Notes under the pieces: model-generated
The model's database searches: none
What the model was told of the DNA's origin: nothing
What the model saw: the letters and a program-made list of their open reading frames with translations, nothing else
In this document: piece by piece, positions 27,475 to 36,077 of the stretch
Layout of the letters: each line of letters opens with the position of its first letter
How positions within the stretch are numbered: position 1 is the first letter of the stretch
Program-made: the position numbers and the translations under genes
NCBI GenBank assembly: GCA_019359435.1
Contig: JAHHHI010000073.1
Location: 48,483-112,482, forward strand
Reading direction: 5' to 3'
Source of the DNA: Kaiparowitsia implicata GSE-PSE-MK54-09C
GTDB lineage: Bacteria; Cyanobacteriota; Cyanobacteriia; Elainellales; Elainellaceae
DNA: 64,000 bases

Positions 27475-28005
27475 ATGCCTCCCTCGCCCAGTGTTCCGCC
27501 GGATCGCTCCCAATCTCGCGCTGCGGCATCGTCGCGGAAACAGGCGGCGCTGCTGGGGCAACTGGCAGAGCAGGTCGTAGCGCAGTGGCTCACGCAACAG
27601 GGCATGACAATTCTGGCACAGCGGTGGCATTGTCGCTGGGGTGAGCTAGATGTGGTGGCACTGCATCCACCGACATTGGCGAACGCTTCATCGTCGCTTG
27701 TGTTTGTGGAAGTAAAGGCGCGGAGCGATCGCAGTTGGGATCAGTCGGGTTTGTTGGCTGTGACGCCACAGAAACAGATAAAACTCTGGCGAGCTGCGTC
27801 CATGTTTCTAGCAGAGCATCCCGACTATGCCGACCTGCCCTGTCGGTTTGATGTGGCATTGGTGCAAGGACAGCGCCTTCCCCAGACGCAGCAAGCAGAT
27901 GCAGCTAAAGGCGTAGACCTAATTCGGCTTAATCAACCTGTGGCGATCGCCCCCTATCGCCTCATCCTGCAACATTATCTAGTCGCTGCGTTTGAGCCAG
28001 CCTAG
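27475..28005 (+). CDS. YraN/UPF0102 nuclease-like protein
   Basis: The 176-aa protein has the restriction-endonuclease-like fold signature of UPF0102: a helix AALLGQLAEQVVAQWLTQQG, then W-GELDVVA and LVFVEVKAR. The Asp and E-x-K residues match the D-(E/Q)xK nuclease site. The N-terminal 20 residues are Pro/Ser-rich and probably disordered. The family is thought to act in DNA processing, but the role is unproven. The gene is followed by the structured repeat at 28120. Confidence 0.88.
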   Translation: MPPSPSVPPDRSQSRAAASSRKQAALLGQLAEQVVAQWLTQQGMTILAQRWHCRWGELDVVALHPPTLANASSSLVFVEVKARSDRSWDQSGLLAVTPQKQIKLWRAASMFLAEHPDYADLPCRFDVALVQGQRLPQTQQADAAKGVDLIRLNQPVAIAPYRLILQHYLVAAFEPA

Positions 28006-28119
28006 GGGCGATCCAGAACACAGGCTAAGGGTGTCTGGGTGCCAAAGTCTCATGCGCTAGAGCCAAAGTAGCAACCTCTCAAGTTAGCGCTTCCAGCACA
28101 ACACTACAGCTAATATGAG

Positions 28120-28223
28120 TTCGATGGCGTTGGTTCAATCCCGCAGTGTAGGGCTGAACCAACGCTAAACCATGCCGCCCACGTCGCAGGTAGCCCAGCT
28201 TTAGGAATTTTGCCAAACTGACC
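28120..28223 (+). repeat. Structured dispersed repeat, copy A
   Basis: This element of about 104 bp aligns over its whole length with 60281-60377. The stem GCGTTGGTTCA (28127-28137) pairs with TGAACCAACGC (28155-28165), and outside it ATGG (28124-28127) pairs with CCAT (28170-28173). Both helices are kept in copy B by paired substitutions. It lies between the convergent ends of yraN and the 83-residue-class gene at 28373. Confidence 0.8.
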
Positions 28224-28298
28224 CTATAGTCAGCATTTGAAGCGCTAGACCATCTCTGCAAACGCCTCATCAAACAGTGAGGATTGGGCGATAAACGC

Positions 28299-28336
28299 AA
28301 AAAGGGAAACCCTATGCTGCGCGGGTTCCCCTTTTT
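28299..28336 (-). terminator. Bidirectional hairpin terminator
   Basis: AAAAAGGGAAACCC (28299-28312) pairs imperfectly with GGGTTCCCCTTTTT (28323-28336) around a 10-nt loop. It serves the minus-strand gene at 28373 and perhaps yraN. Confidence 0.7.
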
Positions 28337-28372
28337 GTAAAGCTGATAATTCTGTGGCTGCCACCACAAGGC

Positions 28373-28621
28373 TCAATTCTCGTGTCGAAAGGGGTGGTTT
28401 CCGATGCCAAGCTGTTTCTTTGAGCGCTTCAAGTTTTTCCACAGCATCTTAATCTCGCTGTAAGATTCTTCAGGCGTGAGTTTTCCGTTAGTTTCTAGCC
28501 CGCTGATCAAACTCACCCGATTAGCAAACTCTTGCAAGTTAGCGTTGAATACTAGGTTCTCTGGCTGAACCTCGCCGTAGTAGCGGCTGCGCGGCGAAAC
28601 AAAGTCATTAAAATTCGCCAT
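28373..28621 (-). CDS. Conserved small cyanobacterial protein (DUF7219-like)
   Basis: The 82-aa protein reads FVSPRSRYYGEVQPENLVFN followed by ANLQEFANRVSLISGLETNG and PEESYSEIKMLWKNLKRSK. From memory this pattern (R-YYG-P-NL-FN-NLQEFA-V) is a small family found across cyanobacteria, possibly numbered DUF7219. It looks soluble and helical. No function is known to me. A good intrinsic terminator follows, so it is a single-gene unit. Confidence 0.75.
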   Translation of the reverse strand: MANFNDFVSPRSRYYGEVQPENLVFNANLQEFANRVSLISGLETNGKLTPEESYSEIKMLWKNLKRSKKQLGIGNHPFRHEN

Positions 28622-29181
28622 AAGCTTACCTCCGTTGTTTTATTAAACTTCCCTTAACCATAGCGAGCATCTCCAGATTCATCAAGTGCCCTTCAAGTAA
28701 ATCCAAATAAAAGTTTAAAATCCCTTCTAGGTAGTAGGTGTAGAAACTGCCTGGCATCAACCGTCTGGTGCAGAAACCTATGCGCTCATATAAAGATTAA
28801 AGATTGGGTTAAGAAGTAAAGGCGTTTAGTTGCCCATCTAGGTGCCCATCTTAATCCTGTGCCAGGGTCGCGTGTTTGAGGGCTGTGCTCATGTGGCTGG
28901 ATGCCTGCGGCTCTACTGTAGAGTCTTGGTGGTGCAAGGCTGGGGTCGGCATAGCATTCTCAGGTAACTTAGGATTCCCCAATATTGCTGGTCTGGATGG
29001 TGCTGATCTAGGTTGTTTTGAAGTGCGTAAGTCGTGGCGTTGTCAGTTGCTCCGTGCTCAAAATTGCAGGGAGCACCGCGCATTGAGCCATCCTGTAGGC
29101 GTAAACATGTCATGCTTTTGAGGCAAGGCGGTGATCTACCGCGCCGCACCCTGACTTACCTACGCAAAATTACGACTTACC
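28622..29181. other. Intergenic region upstream of nei
   Basis: Open frames overlap on both strands between 28876 and 29149 but neither has family motifs or a convincing ribosome-binding site. GTAGAAACTG and GTGCAGAAACC are loosely repeated near 28740-28790. I call no gene. Confidence 0.35.
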
Positions 29182-30000
29182 ATGCCAGAAGGGCCTGAGA
29201 TTCGACGAGCAGCCGATGCCATTGCAGCGGCGATCGCCCACCAACCGCTCCAAGACGTGTTTTTTGCCTTTGATCACCTCAAACCCTATGCGGATGCATT
29301 GCAGGGCGATCGCATCTACGCCGTCGAAACCCACGGCAAAGCCATGTTGATTCGCTTTGAAAATCAGCTCAACATCTACAGCCATAATCAGCTTTACGGC
29401 AAATGGTTTATCCGCAAGGCGCAGAGTTTTCCTACTACCAACCGCCAGCTGCGGTTAGCTATCCACACAGTCAACAAGTCTGCATTGCTCTACAGTGCGT
29501 CAGATATTGCGGTGCTGCCCAATGAACTCTTGCTGACCCATCCCTTTTTGAGCCGCTTAGGGCCAGATGTGCTGCACCCCGAGATCACAACGGATGAGGT
29601 GCTGGCGCGGTTGCAGGATCGACGGTTTGCCCGCCGTCAACTGGCGGTGCTCCTGCTCGATCAAGGCTTTTTGTGCGGATTGGGCAACTATCTTCGCAGC
29701 GAGGTGCTGTTTGTGGCGGGGGTTCGTCCTACTCGTCGCCCGGTGGATTGTGAGGTAGCTCAACTGGCGAAGCTGGCTGCGGGTGCGATCGCCCTCAGTC
29801 AGCAGTCCTACCAAACGGGTGGCCTTACCAATGATCTAACCCAGGTTGCGCAGCTCAAGGCCCAAGGCTGGCGGCGATCGCACTATCGTCACTATGTGTT
29901 TGGGCGCGGGGGGCAGCCATGCTTTACCTGCGGCACCCCTATCGTAAAAGAGGTGGCAGCGGGTCGCCGCTGCTACTACTGCCCTACCTGTCAGCAGTAG
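29182..30000 (+). CDS. nei: Endonuclease VIII-like DNA glycosylase
   Basis: The 272-aa enzyme begins MPEGPE, giving the catalytic Pro2 and Glu3 of the Fpg/Nei family. The helix-two-turn-helix region includes LCGLGNYLRSEVLF. The zinc finger is C247-x2-C250-x16-C267-x2-C270 (PCFTCGTPIVKEVAAGRRCY then CPTC). Nei-type enzymes remove oxidised pyrimidines by base excision and nick the abasic site. The PEGPEIRRAAD start favours Nei over MutM, which normally reads PELPEV. The gene stands alone. Confidence 0.9.
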   Translation: MPEGPEIRRAADAIAAAIAHQPLQDVFFAFDHLKPYADALQGDRIYAVETHGKAMLIRFENQLNIYSHNQLYGKWFIRKAQSFPTTNRQLRLAIHTVNKSALLYSASDIAVLPNELLLTHPFLSRLGPDVLHPEITTDEVLARLQDRRFARRQLAVLLLDQGFLCGLGNYLRSEVLFVAGVRPTRRPVDCEVAQLAKLAAGAIALSQQSYQTGGLTNDLTQVAQLKAQGWRRSHYRHYVFGRGGQPCFTCGTPIVKEVAAGRRCYYCPTCQQ

Positions 30001-30019
30001 GTTGCCACAGTAGTCACGT

Positions 30020-30158
30020 GATGTGCAACTTTCAATCTGCCCTCATCCCCCAACCCCTTCTCCCAGGTAGGGAGAAGGGGTGCAAGAGTGGCTCAAAGTC
30101 CCTCTCCCAGAGCGGGAGAGGGATTTAGGGTGAGGGGGAATCGGTAAAGTTGCACATC
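30020..30158. repeat. Cloverleaf-like inverted-repeat element (small MITE-like)
   Basis: The 13-bp ends GATGTGCAACTTT (30020-30032) and AAAGTTGCACATC (30146-30158) are exact inverted repeats. Inside lie a wobble-paired stem (30040-30048 with 30128-30136) and two perfect hairpins, 30054-30064/30070-30080 and 30100-30108/30114-30122. The inner CCCTCATCC...CCCTCTCCC sequence belongs to a repeat type I remember as common in cyanobacterial intergenic DNA. No ORF is inside. Confidence 0.8.
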
Positions 30159-30163
30159 GCATT

Positions 30164-30226
30164 AGTCGGTCGCCACAGCAGTCGGTTTCCACAGCAGTCG
30201 GTTTCCACAGCAGTCGGTTTCCACAA
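30164..30226. repeat. Short tandem repeat, 16-bp unit, four copies
   Basis: The unit AGTCGGTTTCCACAGC occurs at 30164 (with TCGC in place of TTTC), 30180 and 30196, and nearly completely at 30212. A related GCCACAGTAGTC precedes the neighbouring inverted-repeat element at about 30004. Confidence 0.85.
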
Positions 30227-30336
30227 TAGATGCTCCTGAGATGTTCCCATAGTCAGTAGACAAGGATAACAACCTGTCGTTGCATAATAGAAAGCGGCTT
30301 ATTCTGGCTGTTCCCCCATCCCCCATCGCATCCCCC

Positions 30337-30849
30337 ATGAATTATCTAATTGCAGTCTTGCCCGATCGCATTCAAGCAGAAGCCGCCTATACGGCCCTCG
30401 AAGCGGAGGGGTTGCCGATGGATAAGGTGAGCTTGCTAGGCAAAGGCTATAAAAGCGCCGACGAGTATGGCTTTATTGACCCCAACAAACCAGCTAAACG
30501 CATGGCAACGCAGATGTCGTTTTGGCTGGTGCCGTTTGGGTTTGCGGCTGGCTATGGCTTTAACGTCTCTACTCAAATCATGCTGGTGCCCGCAATCGGA
30601 GCGGTAGGCAATCACATGCTGGGCGGCCTATTTGGGGCGATCGCCGCCGCAATGGGCAGCTTCTTTGTGGGGGGTGGCGCAGGGCTCTCCCTCGGCAGCG
30701 GCGACGCGCTGCCCTACCGCAATCGACTTAAAGCCGGTAAGTACATCATCGTGGTAGAAGGTGCGGCCAACCTCACAAACCAGGCCACCAAAATTCTGAA
30801 ACAGTTCAACCCCGAAAACATTCAAGGCTATATCGCCCCGCAGGTTTAA
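30337..30849 (+). CDS. Conserved cyanobacterial membrane-associated protein
   Basis: ATG 30337 gives 170 aa beginning MNYLIAVLPDRIQAEAAYTA. The N-terminal 50 residues resemble a small ferredoxin-like fold (LEAEGLPMDKVSLLGKGYKS), followed by two hydrophobic Gly-rich segments (WLVPFGFAAGYGFNVS and MLGGLFGAIAAAMGSFFVGG), and a C-terminal domain (AGKYIIVVEGAANLTNQATK). The layout is that of general-stress-protein-like or YflT-type proteins with a glycine-zipper. I do not know a function. Related proteins occur in many cyanobacteria, from memory. Confidence 0.65.
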   Translation: MNYLIAVLPDRIQAEAAYTALEAEGLPMDKVSLLGKGYKSADEYGFIDPNKPAKRMATQMSFWLVPFGFAAGYGFNVSTQIMLVPAIGAVGNHMLGGLFGAIAAAMGSFFVGGGAGLSLGSGDALPYRNRLKAGKYIIVVEGAANLTNQATKILKQFNPENIQGYIAPQV

Positions 30850-30994
30850 TTCTCAGTTCCAGTCGCGTTCCCGGAGTGGTCGTAATGCAGTTTTTTGAGA
30901 TGCGCAGTGACTCAGCCGCCACGCGCCTAAAGACCTGACCTATCAGCCACTCCTCACGTCCCAACCCCTGATCCTTAATCCTTGAATTCTCACC

Positions 30995-31714
30995 ATGTCC
31001 ACCCTTCCCGATACTCTCGAAGAGGCCGTAACCCAAGCGCAGGCCTCTACTAAGGCGGCGATCGCCGATGGCTTAACGCGGCTTCAGGTAGAGCTCAAAT
31101 TCCCCGAACTCAAGGTGCTGCCCGTAGCGCAGCAATACCTAAATGGGTTTGAAGACCGGGGCGCTCAAATGCGGGTGTTCTTCCCCGATGCGGGATCAGG
31201 GGCGCTGGCGCGGCGCGATTGGGGCGACACCCCCTATCCGCTGCGCGGGATTGGGGAACTGCAAGCCGTGATTCAGTCCGATGAAACGCTGTTTGTGTTT
31301 GTAGAGCCGTCGCCTGTTGAAGTGGAGCAGGTAGAAGCCTTATGTGAGGAAGCGGGCGATCGCCCGTGTGTGTTCCTCAACCCTCGGTTAGAAGATGTGG
31401 CAACCATTGGCATTGGCTATGCCGGGCGGCAACTGCGCGATCGCTTTCTTAACATTATCGAGTCGTGCTATTACATCCGTCCGCTAGAAGGGGCGCTGCT
31501 GTTTCGCGCGTATCCATTCCCTTGGCAAGTGTGGGTAGAGGCTGAAACGGGGTACACCCTAGTGGCCGAAGAAGCGGAAAAACCCGTGGGGGATGTGTTG
31601 GATCGCATCCTTTTGCAGGCGAGTGGGGGAGACGCCGATTCGCCTACCGCCGCGCCTCCTCGACGTGGCTTTCTGGCAGGAGTGCAAGACTTTTTGCGGG
31701 CGCTGAGCCAGTAG
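30995..31714 (+). CDS. DUF1995-family protein
   Basis: The 239-aa protein has LPDTLEEAVTQAQASTKAAI at its start, then RLQVELKFPELKVLPVAQQY and VFVEPSPVEVEQVEAL, consistent with DUF1995, a family shared by cyanobacteria and plastids (LPA3-type proteins linked to photosystem II accumulation in plants). It appears soluble. Residues 205-225 are low-complexity. It lies downstream of, but is not clearly joined to, the gene at 30337. Confidence 0.75.
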   Translation: MSTLPDTLEEAVTQAQASTKAAIADGLTRLQVELKFPELKVLPVAQQYLNGFEDRGAQMRVFFPDAGSGALARRDWGDTPYPLRGIGELQAVIQSDETLFVFVEPSPVEVEQVEALCEEAGDRPCVFLNPRLEDVATIGIGYAGRQLRDRFLNIIESCYYIRPLEGALLFRAYPFPWQVWVEAETGYTLVAEEAEKPVGDVLDRILLQASGGDADSPTAAPPRRGFLAGVQDFLRALSQ

Positions 31715-31882
31715 GCTGATCCCGTGATCCTACTCAGAACGGGTGCGCTGGGATGTCAAATTGCGCTCATAACTTTAAGTCGTCTTGGCATAACCTTCAC
31801 GTGGCAGCCTGCGATCAGCCCTAGGTGGGTGGGCATAATGGAGTCATCGAGGTAAATTCTAACCGTCGAGACGCTTGGGGTT

Positions 31883-32647
31883 ATGATGGGTCGCCGCATT
31901 TTTATTGGAGATGTGCACGGGCACTATGATGGGTTGGTCGCGCTGTTAGAGGCGATCGCCCCCCAGTCTGACGATCAGGTTTATTTTGTAGGCGACTTGA
32001 TCGACCGAGGCCCCAAAAGTGCAGATGTCATCAACCTAGTGATGAGCCACAGCTATCACTGCGTGCTGGGGAATCACGAGCAAATGTTGCTCGAAGCGTT
32101 CCCGCATGGGCAGGTAGCGCAACAGCCTCTCAATGCCTGGCTCTACAGCGGCGGCCAGTCCACAGTGGTGAGCTATGACAAGAGCGAAGATCTGCTGTTT
32201 CAGCATTTAGACTGGCTGCGATCGCTCCCCACCCACCTAGATTTGGGAGACATCTGGCTGGTGCATGCAGGCATGAACCCTCACCTCACCGTGGCAGACC
32301 ATACCTCTCAGGAATTCTGCTGGATTCGGGATGAGTTTCACAGTAGCCCCTATGCCTATTTCCCGACAAAGACCATCATCACTGGGCACACCATTACCTT
32401 CACGTTGCCCAATGTGACACCTGGGGCGATCGCCCGGGGCCGCGGCTGGCTCGATATTGATACCGGGGCTTACCATCCTCGGAGCGGCTGGCTGACCGCG
32501 CTTGACTATACCAATCAGCAGGTGTATCAAGTCAACGTCTACCATCAAAACGAGCAACGCACGCTGCCGCTAGCGGAAGCCAGCATTGATGTGGATCCTA
32601 AAAAAGTCATCTCGCGACGGCGACAGCTGCAAGAGATGGAGCGCTAG
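31883..32647 (+). CDS. Metallophosphoesterase, Ser/Thr phosphatase or Ap4A hydrolase type
   Basis: The 254-aa protein shows the calcineurin-like metal-binding motifs in order: GDVHGHYDGL (about 9-18), GDLIDRGPKS (about 39-48), GNHEQ (about 62-66) and TGHTITF near 171. This fold includes PPP-family protein phosphatases and bis(5-nucleosyl)-tetraphosphatases. The spacing is that of bacterial PPP phosphatases; the substrate cannot be assigned. The start is ATG 31883 or the adjacent ATG 31886. It lies 68 bp upstream of asnS. Confidence 0.87.
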   Translation: MMGRRIFIGDVHGHYDGLVALLEAIAPQSDDQVYFVGDLIDRGPKSADVINLVMSHSYHCVLGNHEQMLLEAFPHGQVAQQPLNAWLYSGGQSTVVSYDKSEDLLFQHLDWLRSLPTHLDLGDIWLVHAGMNPHLTVADHTSQEFCWIRDEFHSSPYAYFPTKTIITGHTITFTLPNVTPGAIARGRGWLDIDTGAYHPRSGWLTALDYTNQQVYQVNVYHQNEQRTLPLAEASIDVDPKKVISRRRQLQEMER

Positions 32648-32715
32648 CGCCTGCCGCAGTGGGGGAATAGCTTGCTACACTCAGATGCAGCTAGTATCAT
32701 CCGCCCTTCTCCCTC

Positions 32716-34101
32716 ATGACTACACCGCGACGTATTCTCGACCTCATCCGCCACGGTCAACCTGGTGAAACTGTCACAGTGCGCGGCTGGGTTCGCACTC
32801 GGCGTGACCAAAAAGAATTTAGCTTTGTGGAAGTCAACGACGGCTCATCCATGGCGGGCCTGCAAGCGCTAGTTACCGATGTGGCGGCCGAAGCCCTGCA
32901 GCGGGTGAATACGGGGGCGTCGGTCGAGATTTCGGGAGAGTTAGTGGAATCTCCCGCAAAGGGGCAGCGGATTGAGCTAAAGGCCTTCACCCTTCAGGTG
33001 TTTGGCGAGGCCGACCCTGAAACCTATCCGCTACAAAAGAAGCGCCATTCGTTCGAGTTCTTGCGGACGATCGCCCATTTGCGATCGCGCACCAACACCC
33101 TAGGCGCAGTCTTCCGCGTGCGGAATGCATGCGCCACAGCGGTTCATCATTTCTTTCAGGAGCGCGGGTTCCTCTGGGTGCACACGCCTCTGATCACCGC
33201 TAGCGATGCGGAAGGCGCAGGTGAGCTGTTTACGGTCACGAGTCTAGACCTCAACAATCCACCCCGAACGAAAGAGGGTGCGATAGATTTTGGACAAGAC
33301 TTTTTTGGGAAGCGGGCGTTTCTTACCGTCAGCGGCCAGCTTGAAGCCGAAATTATGGCACTGGCGTTTACCGATGTGTATACCTTTGGCCCAACCTTCC
33401 GGGCCGAAAACTCCAACACCTCGCGGCATTTGGCAGAATTTTGGATGATTGAGCCAGAAATGGCCTTCTGCGATCTAGACGGCAACATGACTCTAGCCGA
33501 AGACTTCTTAAAGTATGTGTTTAGCTATGTGCTCAAGCACTGCCCAGAAGATATGGAGTTCTTTAACCAGCGGATCGACAACTCGGTAATGGAAACCGCC
33601 GACAACATCATCCATAACCAGTTTGAGCGAATTACCTATACCGAGGCGATCGCCCTGCTCGAAAAGGCCAGCAAATCCTTTGAGTACCCGGTGTCGTGGG
33701 GGCTAGATCTGCAATCTGAGCATGAGCGCTATCTCGCCGAAGACCTGTTCAAAAAGCCTGTGATTGTAACGGACTATCCCAAAACCATCAAAGCCTTCTA
33801 CATGCGGCAGAATGACGATGGCAAAACCGTGCGGGCGATGGATGTGCTCGCCCCCCGCATTGGTGAGATCATTGGCGGCTCCCAACGCGAAGAACGGCTA
33901 GACTGTCTAGAGCAGCGCATCGACGAACTGCACATCCCAAAAGACACGCTATGGTGGTACCTAGAGCTGCGACGCTTTGGCACAGTGCCCCACGCTGGAT
34001 TTGGGCTGGGGTTTGAGCGGTTGGTGCAGTTCATGACGGGGATGCAAAATATCCGCGACGTGATTCCCTTTCCCCGCACGCCCCAGAATGCAGAGTTTTG
34101 A
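32716..34101 (+). CDS. asnS: Asparaginyl-tRNA synthetase
   Basis: The 461-aa enzyme has an N-terminal OB-fold anticodon domain ([20 protein letters not shown]) and a class IIb catalytic core. Motif 2 lies in [20 protein letters not shown] and motif 3 in [15 protein letters not shown]. AsnRS is distinguished from AspRS by the absence of the GAD insertion and by its shorter length. It charges tRNA-Asn with asparagine in the cytoplasm. The gene has normal length and no oddities. Confidence 0.97.
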   Translation: MTTPRRILDLIRHGQPGETVTVRGWVRTRRDQKEFSFVEVNDGSSMAGLQALVTDVAAEALQRVNTGASVEISGELVESPAKGQRIELKAFTLQVFGEADPETYPLQKKRHSFEFLRTIAHLRSRTNTLGAVFRVRNACATAVHHFFQERGFLWVHTPLITASDAEGAGELFTVTSLDLNNPPRTKEGAIDFGQDFFGKRAFLTVSGQLEAEIMALAFTDVYTFGPTFRAENSNTSRHLAEFWMIEPEMAFCDLDGNMTLAEDFLKYVFSYVLKHCPEDMEFFNQRIDNSVMETADNIIHNQFERITYTEAIALLEKASKSFEYPVSWGLDLQSEHERYLAEDLFKKPVIVTDYPKTIKAFYMRQNDDGKTVRAMDVLAPRIGEIIGGSQREERLDCLEQRIDELHIPKDTLWWYLELRRFGTVPHAGFGLGFERLVQFMTGMQNIRDVIPFPRTPQNAEF

Positions 34102-34343
34102 GTAGCGCTTGCATCCGGGTTCAATCAGCTCTTCAGCTTTGACCCATTAGGGCTTCGATCGCTTTGGGCTTTGATCACTGTGGGGATGCTGGTGCATTCT
34201 GTTTCCACAGCAATGAATTTTTGGTGTGAATGAATGCTATTCATACTAGCGAAGACCTGCATGACGTCCTGAGTCTTAGCTGATCGTTCGGGCGATCGCC
34301 CACGTTGGCACCATAAGCCGACTCAAACTGGCTCAAATTGGCA

Positions 34344-34369
34344 TAAAAAAAAGGCGCGTTGCCGCGCCT
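34344..34369 (-). terminator. Intrinsic terminator of the hli gene
   Basis: AGGCGCG (34352-34358) pairs with CGCGCCT (34363-34369) around TTGC. On the minus strand a U-run (A8 at 34345-34352 on plus) follows directly. Confidence 0.88.
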
Positions 34370-34409
34370 AAAGTAGAGAGATATCCGAAAACCATTGAGA
34401 CTGTATCGA

Positions 34410-34553
34410 TTACATCAGGCCGATCTGAGAAAGAATACCTTGACCGGTCAACAGCTCAGTAGCCAAGCCGATGACAAAACCCATCATGGCCAGACGACCA
34501 TTCCAGGTTTCAGCGAACTGAGTAAAACCAAACTTTGCTTCTTGACTTTCCAT
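34410..34553 (-). CDS. High-light-inducible one-helix protein (Hlip/Scp)
   Basis: A 47-aa ORF reads MESQEAKFGFTQFAETWNGR, then LAMMGFVIGLATELLTGQGI and a short end LSQIGLM. The ETWNGRLAMMGF segment is the chlorophyll a/b-binding motif, ExxNGRxAM, of light-harvesting-like proteins, followed by one membrane helix. Hlips bind chlorophyll and carotenoid at the thylakoid and protect pigments and photosystem II assembly under high light. The upstream region (34554-34656) is shared with midA in divergent orientation. A clean terminator follows. Confidence 0.95.
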   Translation of the reverse strand: MESQEAKFGFTQFAETWNGRLAMMGFVIGLATELLTGQGILSQIGLM

Positions 34554-34656
34554 GGTGCGTAGACCTCGTGTTTAGGTTCTGTAATGTAATTTAACATAAC
34601 TTTAGAGAAGGCGACAATACATCTATCAAAATTGGTACTTTTATCGATACCACTTG

Positions 34657-36030
34657 ATGACATGGACTAACGAGGCGGCTGAGAAAGCCGAACACGTCAG
34701 CGCCAAGCTGACGCAAACACTGCGGCACTTAATTGAAACGCAACCCCAACAGCGCATTCCGTTTTCCATGTTTATGGAGACGGCGCTCTACGACTCAGCG
34801 TATGGATACTACGCGACGAACCAAGCCAACATTGGCGGACAGGGAGATTTCTACACATCGCCCCATGTAGGGGCAGAGTTTGGGGAGGCGCTGGCTGAAC
34901 AGTTTGCTGAGATGTGGGCCAAGCTGGGCTATCCCCACCCCTTTACGCTCGTGGAAATGGGCGCTGGTCAGGGGTTGCTGGTGCGAGACGTGCTGCGCTA
35001 TCTGCACCGCCACCACGACGCTTGCTTTGATGCGGTGGAGTACATCGTGGTCGAAGCGTCGCCAGCCTTAGTAGCCCACCAGCAGCAGCGCTTGGGCAAA
35101 CTGGCGCAGTCATTGGGACGCCTACACTGGCGCACGTGGCAGGATATTAAACCCGACTCTATTGTGGGCTGCTGCTTTTCGAACGAGCTGGTCGATGCGT
35201 TTCCGGTGCATCGAGTGGCGCTTGTGAAGGGTCAACTGCAGGAGGTTTATGTTGCGCTAGCGGAAAAACGCGATGAGCCGTCGCGGGACGCTGGCGCGTT
35301 AGCCCAGGGAGAAGGGACAGGGGCGATCGCCCCTACTCCTCTCTTAGATCCGCTGGATTCAGAACAGCTTAATCTATCAGACCCATCCACTTGGTTTGCC
35401 CCATCTCCCGCGTTGCAGTTAGTTCAGTCCTCAGATTTTCAGGAGGTTTTGGGGGATCTATCCACCCCACAGCTCTTGGCTTATTTTCAGCATGTGGGCA
35501 TTGAGCTGTCTCTAGAGCAGTATGGCGAGGGCTATTGCACCGAGGTGAACTTGGCCGCGCAGGACTGGATGCAGACAGTGGCACAACGGCTACGGCGGGG
35601 CTATGTGCTGACGATTGACTATGGCTATCTGGCGCAACGCTACTATCTGCCCAGTCGCCGGCAGGGCACGTTGCAATGTTACTACCAGCATCGGGTTCAC
35701 AATAATCCCTACATCCACCTAGGGCAGCAAGACATCACGGCGCATGTGGACTTTACAGCGCTGCAGCAGTGGGGCCGACAGGCGGGGCTAGAATCTCTGA
35801 GCTTTACGCAGCAGGGGTTATTTCTGATGGCGCTGGGACTGGGCGATCGCATTGCGGCCATAGCTCAGATGGAGCCCGATGCGTCGCGTTCTATTTCAGA
35901 TATTTTGGCGCGACGAGAGGCGCTACACTCGCTGATCAACCCGACAGGTTTGGGGGGGTTTGGGGTCTTGCTTCAGGGGAAGGGGGTAGAGGAGGATGGG
36001 CGATCGCTTCGGGGCTTTCAGATGCCTTGA
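34657..36030 (+). CDS. MidA/NDUFAF7-family SAM-dependent methyltransferase
   Basis: ATG 34657 gives 457 aa. The DUF185 signature is visible: ALYDSAYGYYATNQANIGGQ followed by GDFYTSPHVGAEFGEALAEQ, then the SAM motif LVEMGAGQGLLVRDVL, ELVDAFPVHRV, and near the end DITAHVDFTALQQWG. In mitochondria the family methylates an arginine of complex I subunit NDUFS2; a role with cyanobacterial NDH-1 is possible but inferred. Residues about 206-250 form a low-complexity insertion (EKRDEPSRDAGALAQGEG) containing a HIP1 site, which looks like an acquired in-frame segment. Confidence 0.85.
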   Translation: MTWTNEAAEKAEHVSAKLTQTLRHLIETQPQQRIPFSMFMETALYDSAYGYYATNQANIGGQGDFYTSPHVGAEFGEALAEQFAEMWAKLGYPHPFTLVEMGAGQGLLVRDVLRYLHRHHDACFDAVEYIVVEASPALVAHQQQRLGKLAQSLGRLHWRTWQDIKPDSIVGCCFSNELVDAFPVHRVALVKGQLQEVYVALAEKRDEPSRDAGALAQGEGTGAIAPTPLLDPLDSEQLNLSDPSTWFAPSPALQLVQSSDFQEVLGDLSTPQLLAYFQHVGIELSLEQYGEGYCTEVNLAAQDWMQTVAQRLRRGYVLTIDYGYLAQRYYLPSRRQGTLQCYYQHRVHNNPYIHLGQQDITAHVDFTALQQWGRQAGLESLSFTQQGLFLMALGLGDRIAAIAQMEPDASRSISDILARREALHSLINPTGLGGFGVLLQGKGVEEDGRSLRGFQMP

Positions 36031-36077
36031 CGGGTTAACGGCGCTCCAACCCTAACCATTTCCCAGCCTAGGCATCG

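Noticed and set aside
28913..29149. Open frames on both strands upstream of nei
   Set aside because: Neither frame shows a family motif, signal or convincing start; composition does not favour one strand clearly.
30020..30226. CRISPR array
   Set aside because: The repeat units are directly adjacent with no spacers, and no cas genes are in the window.
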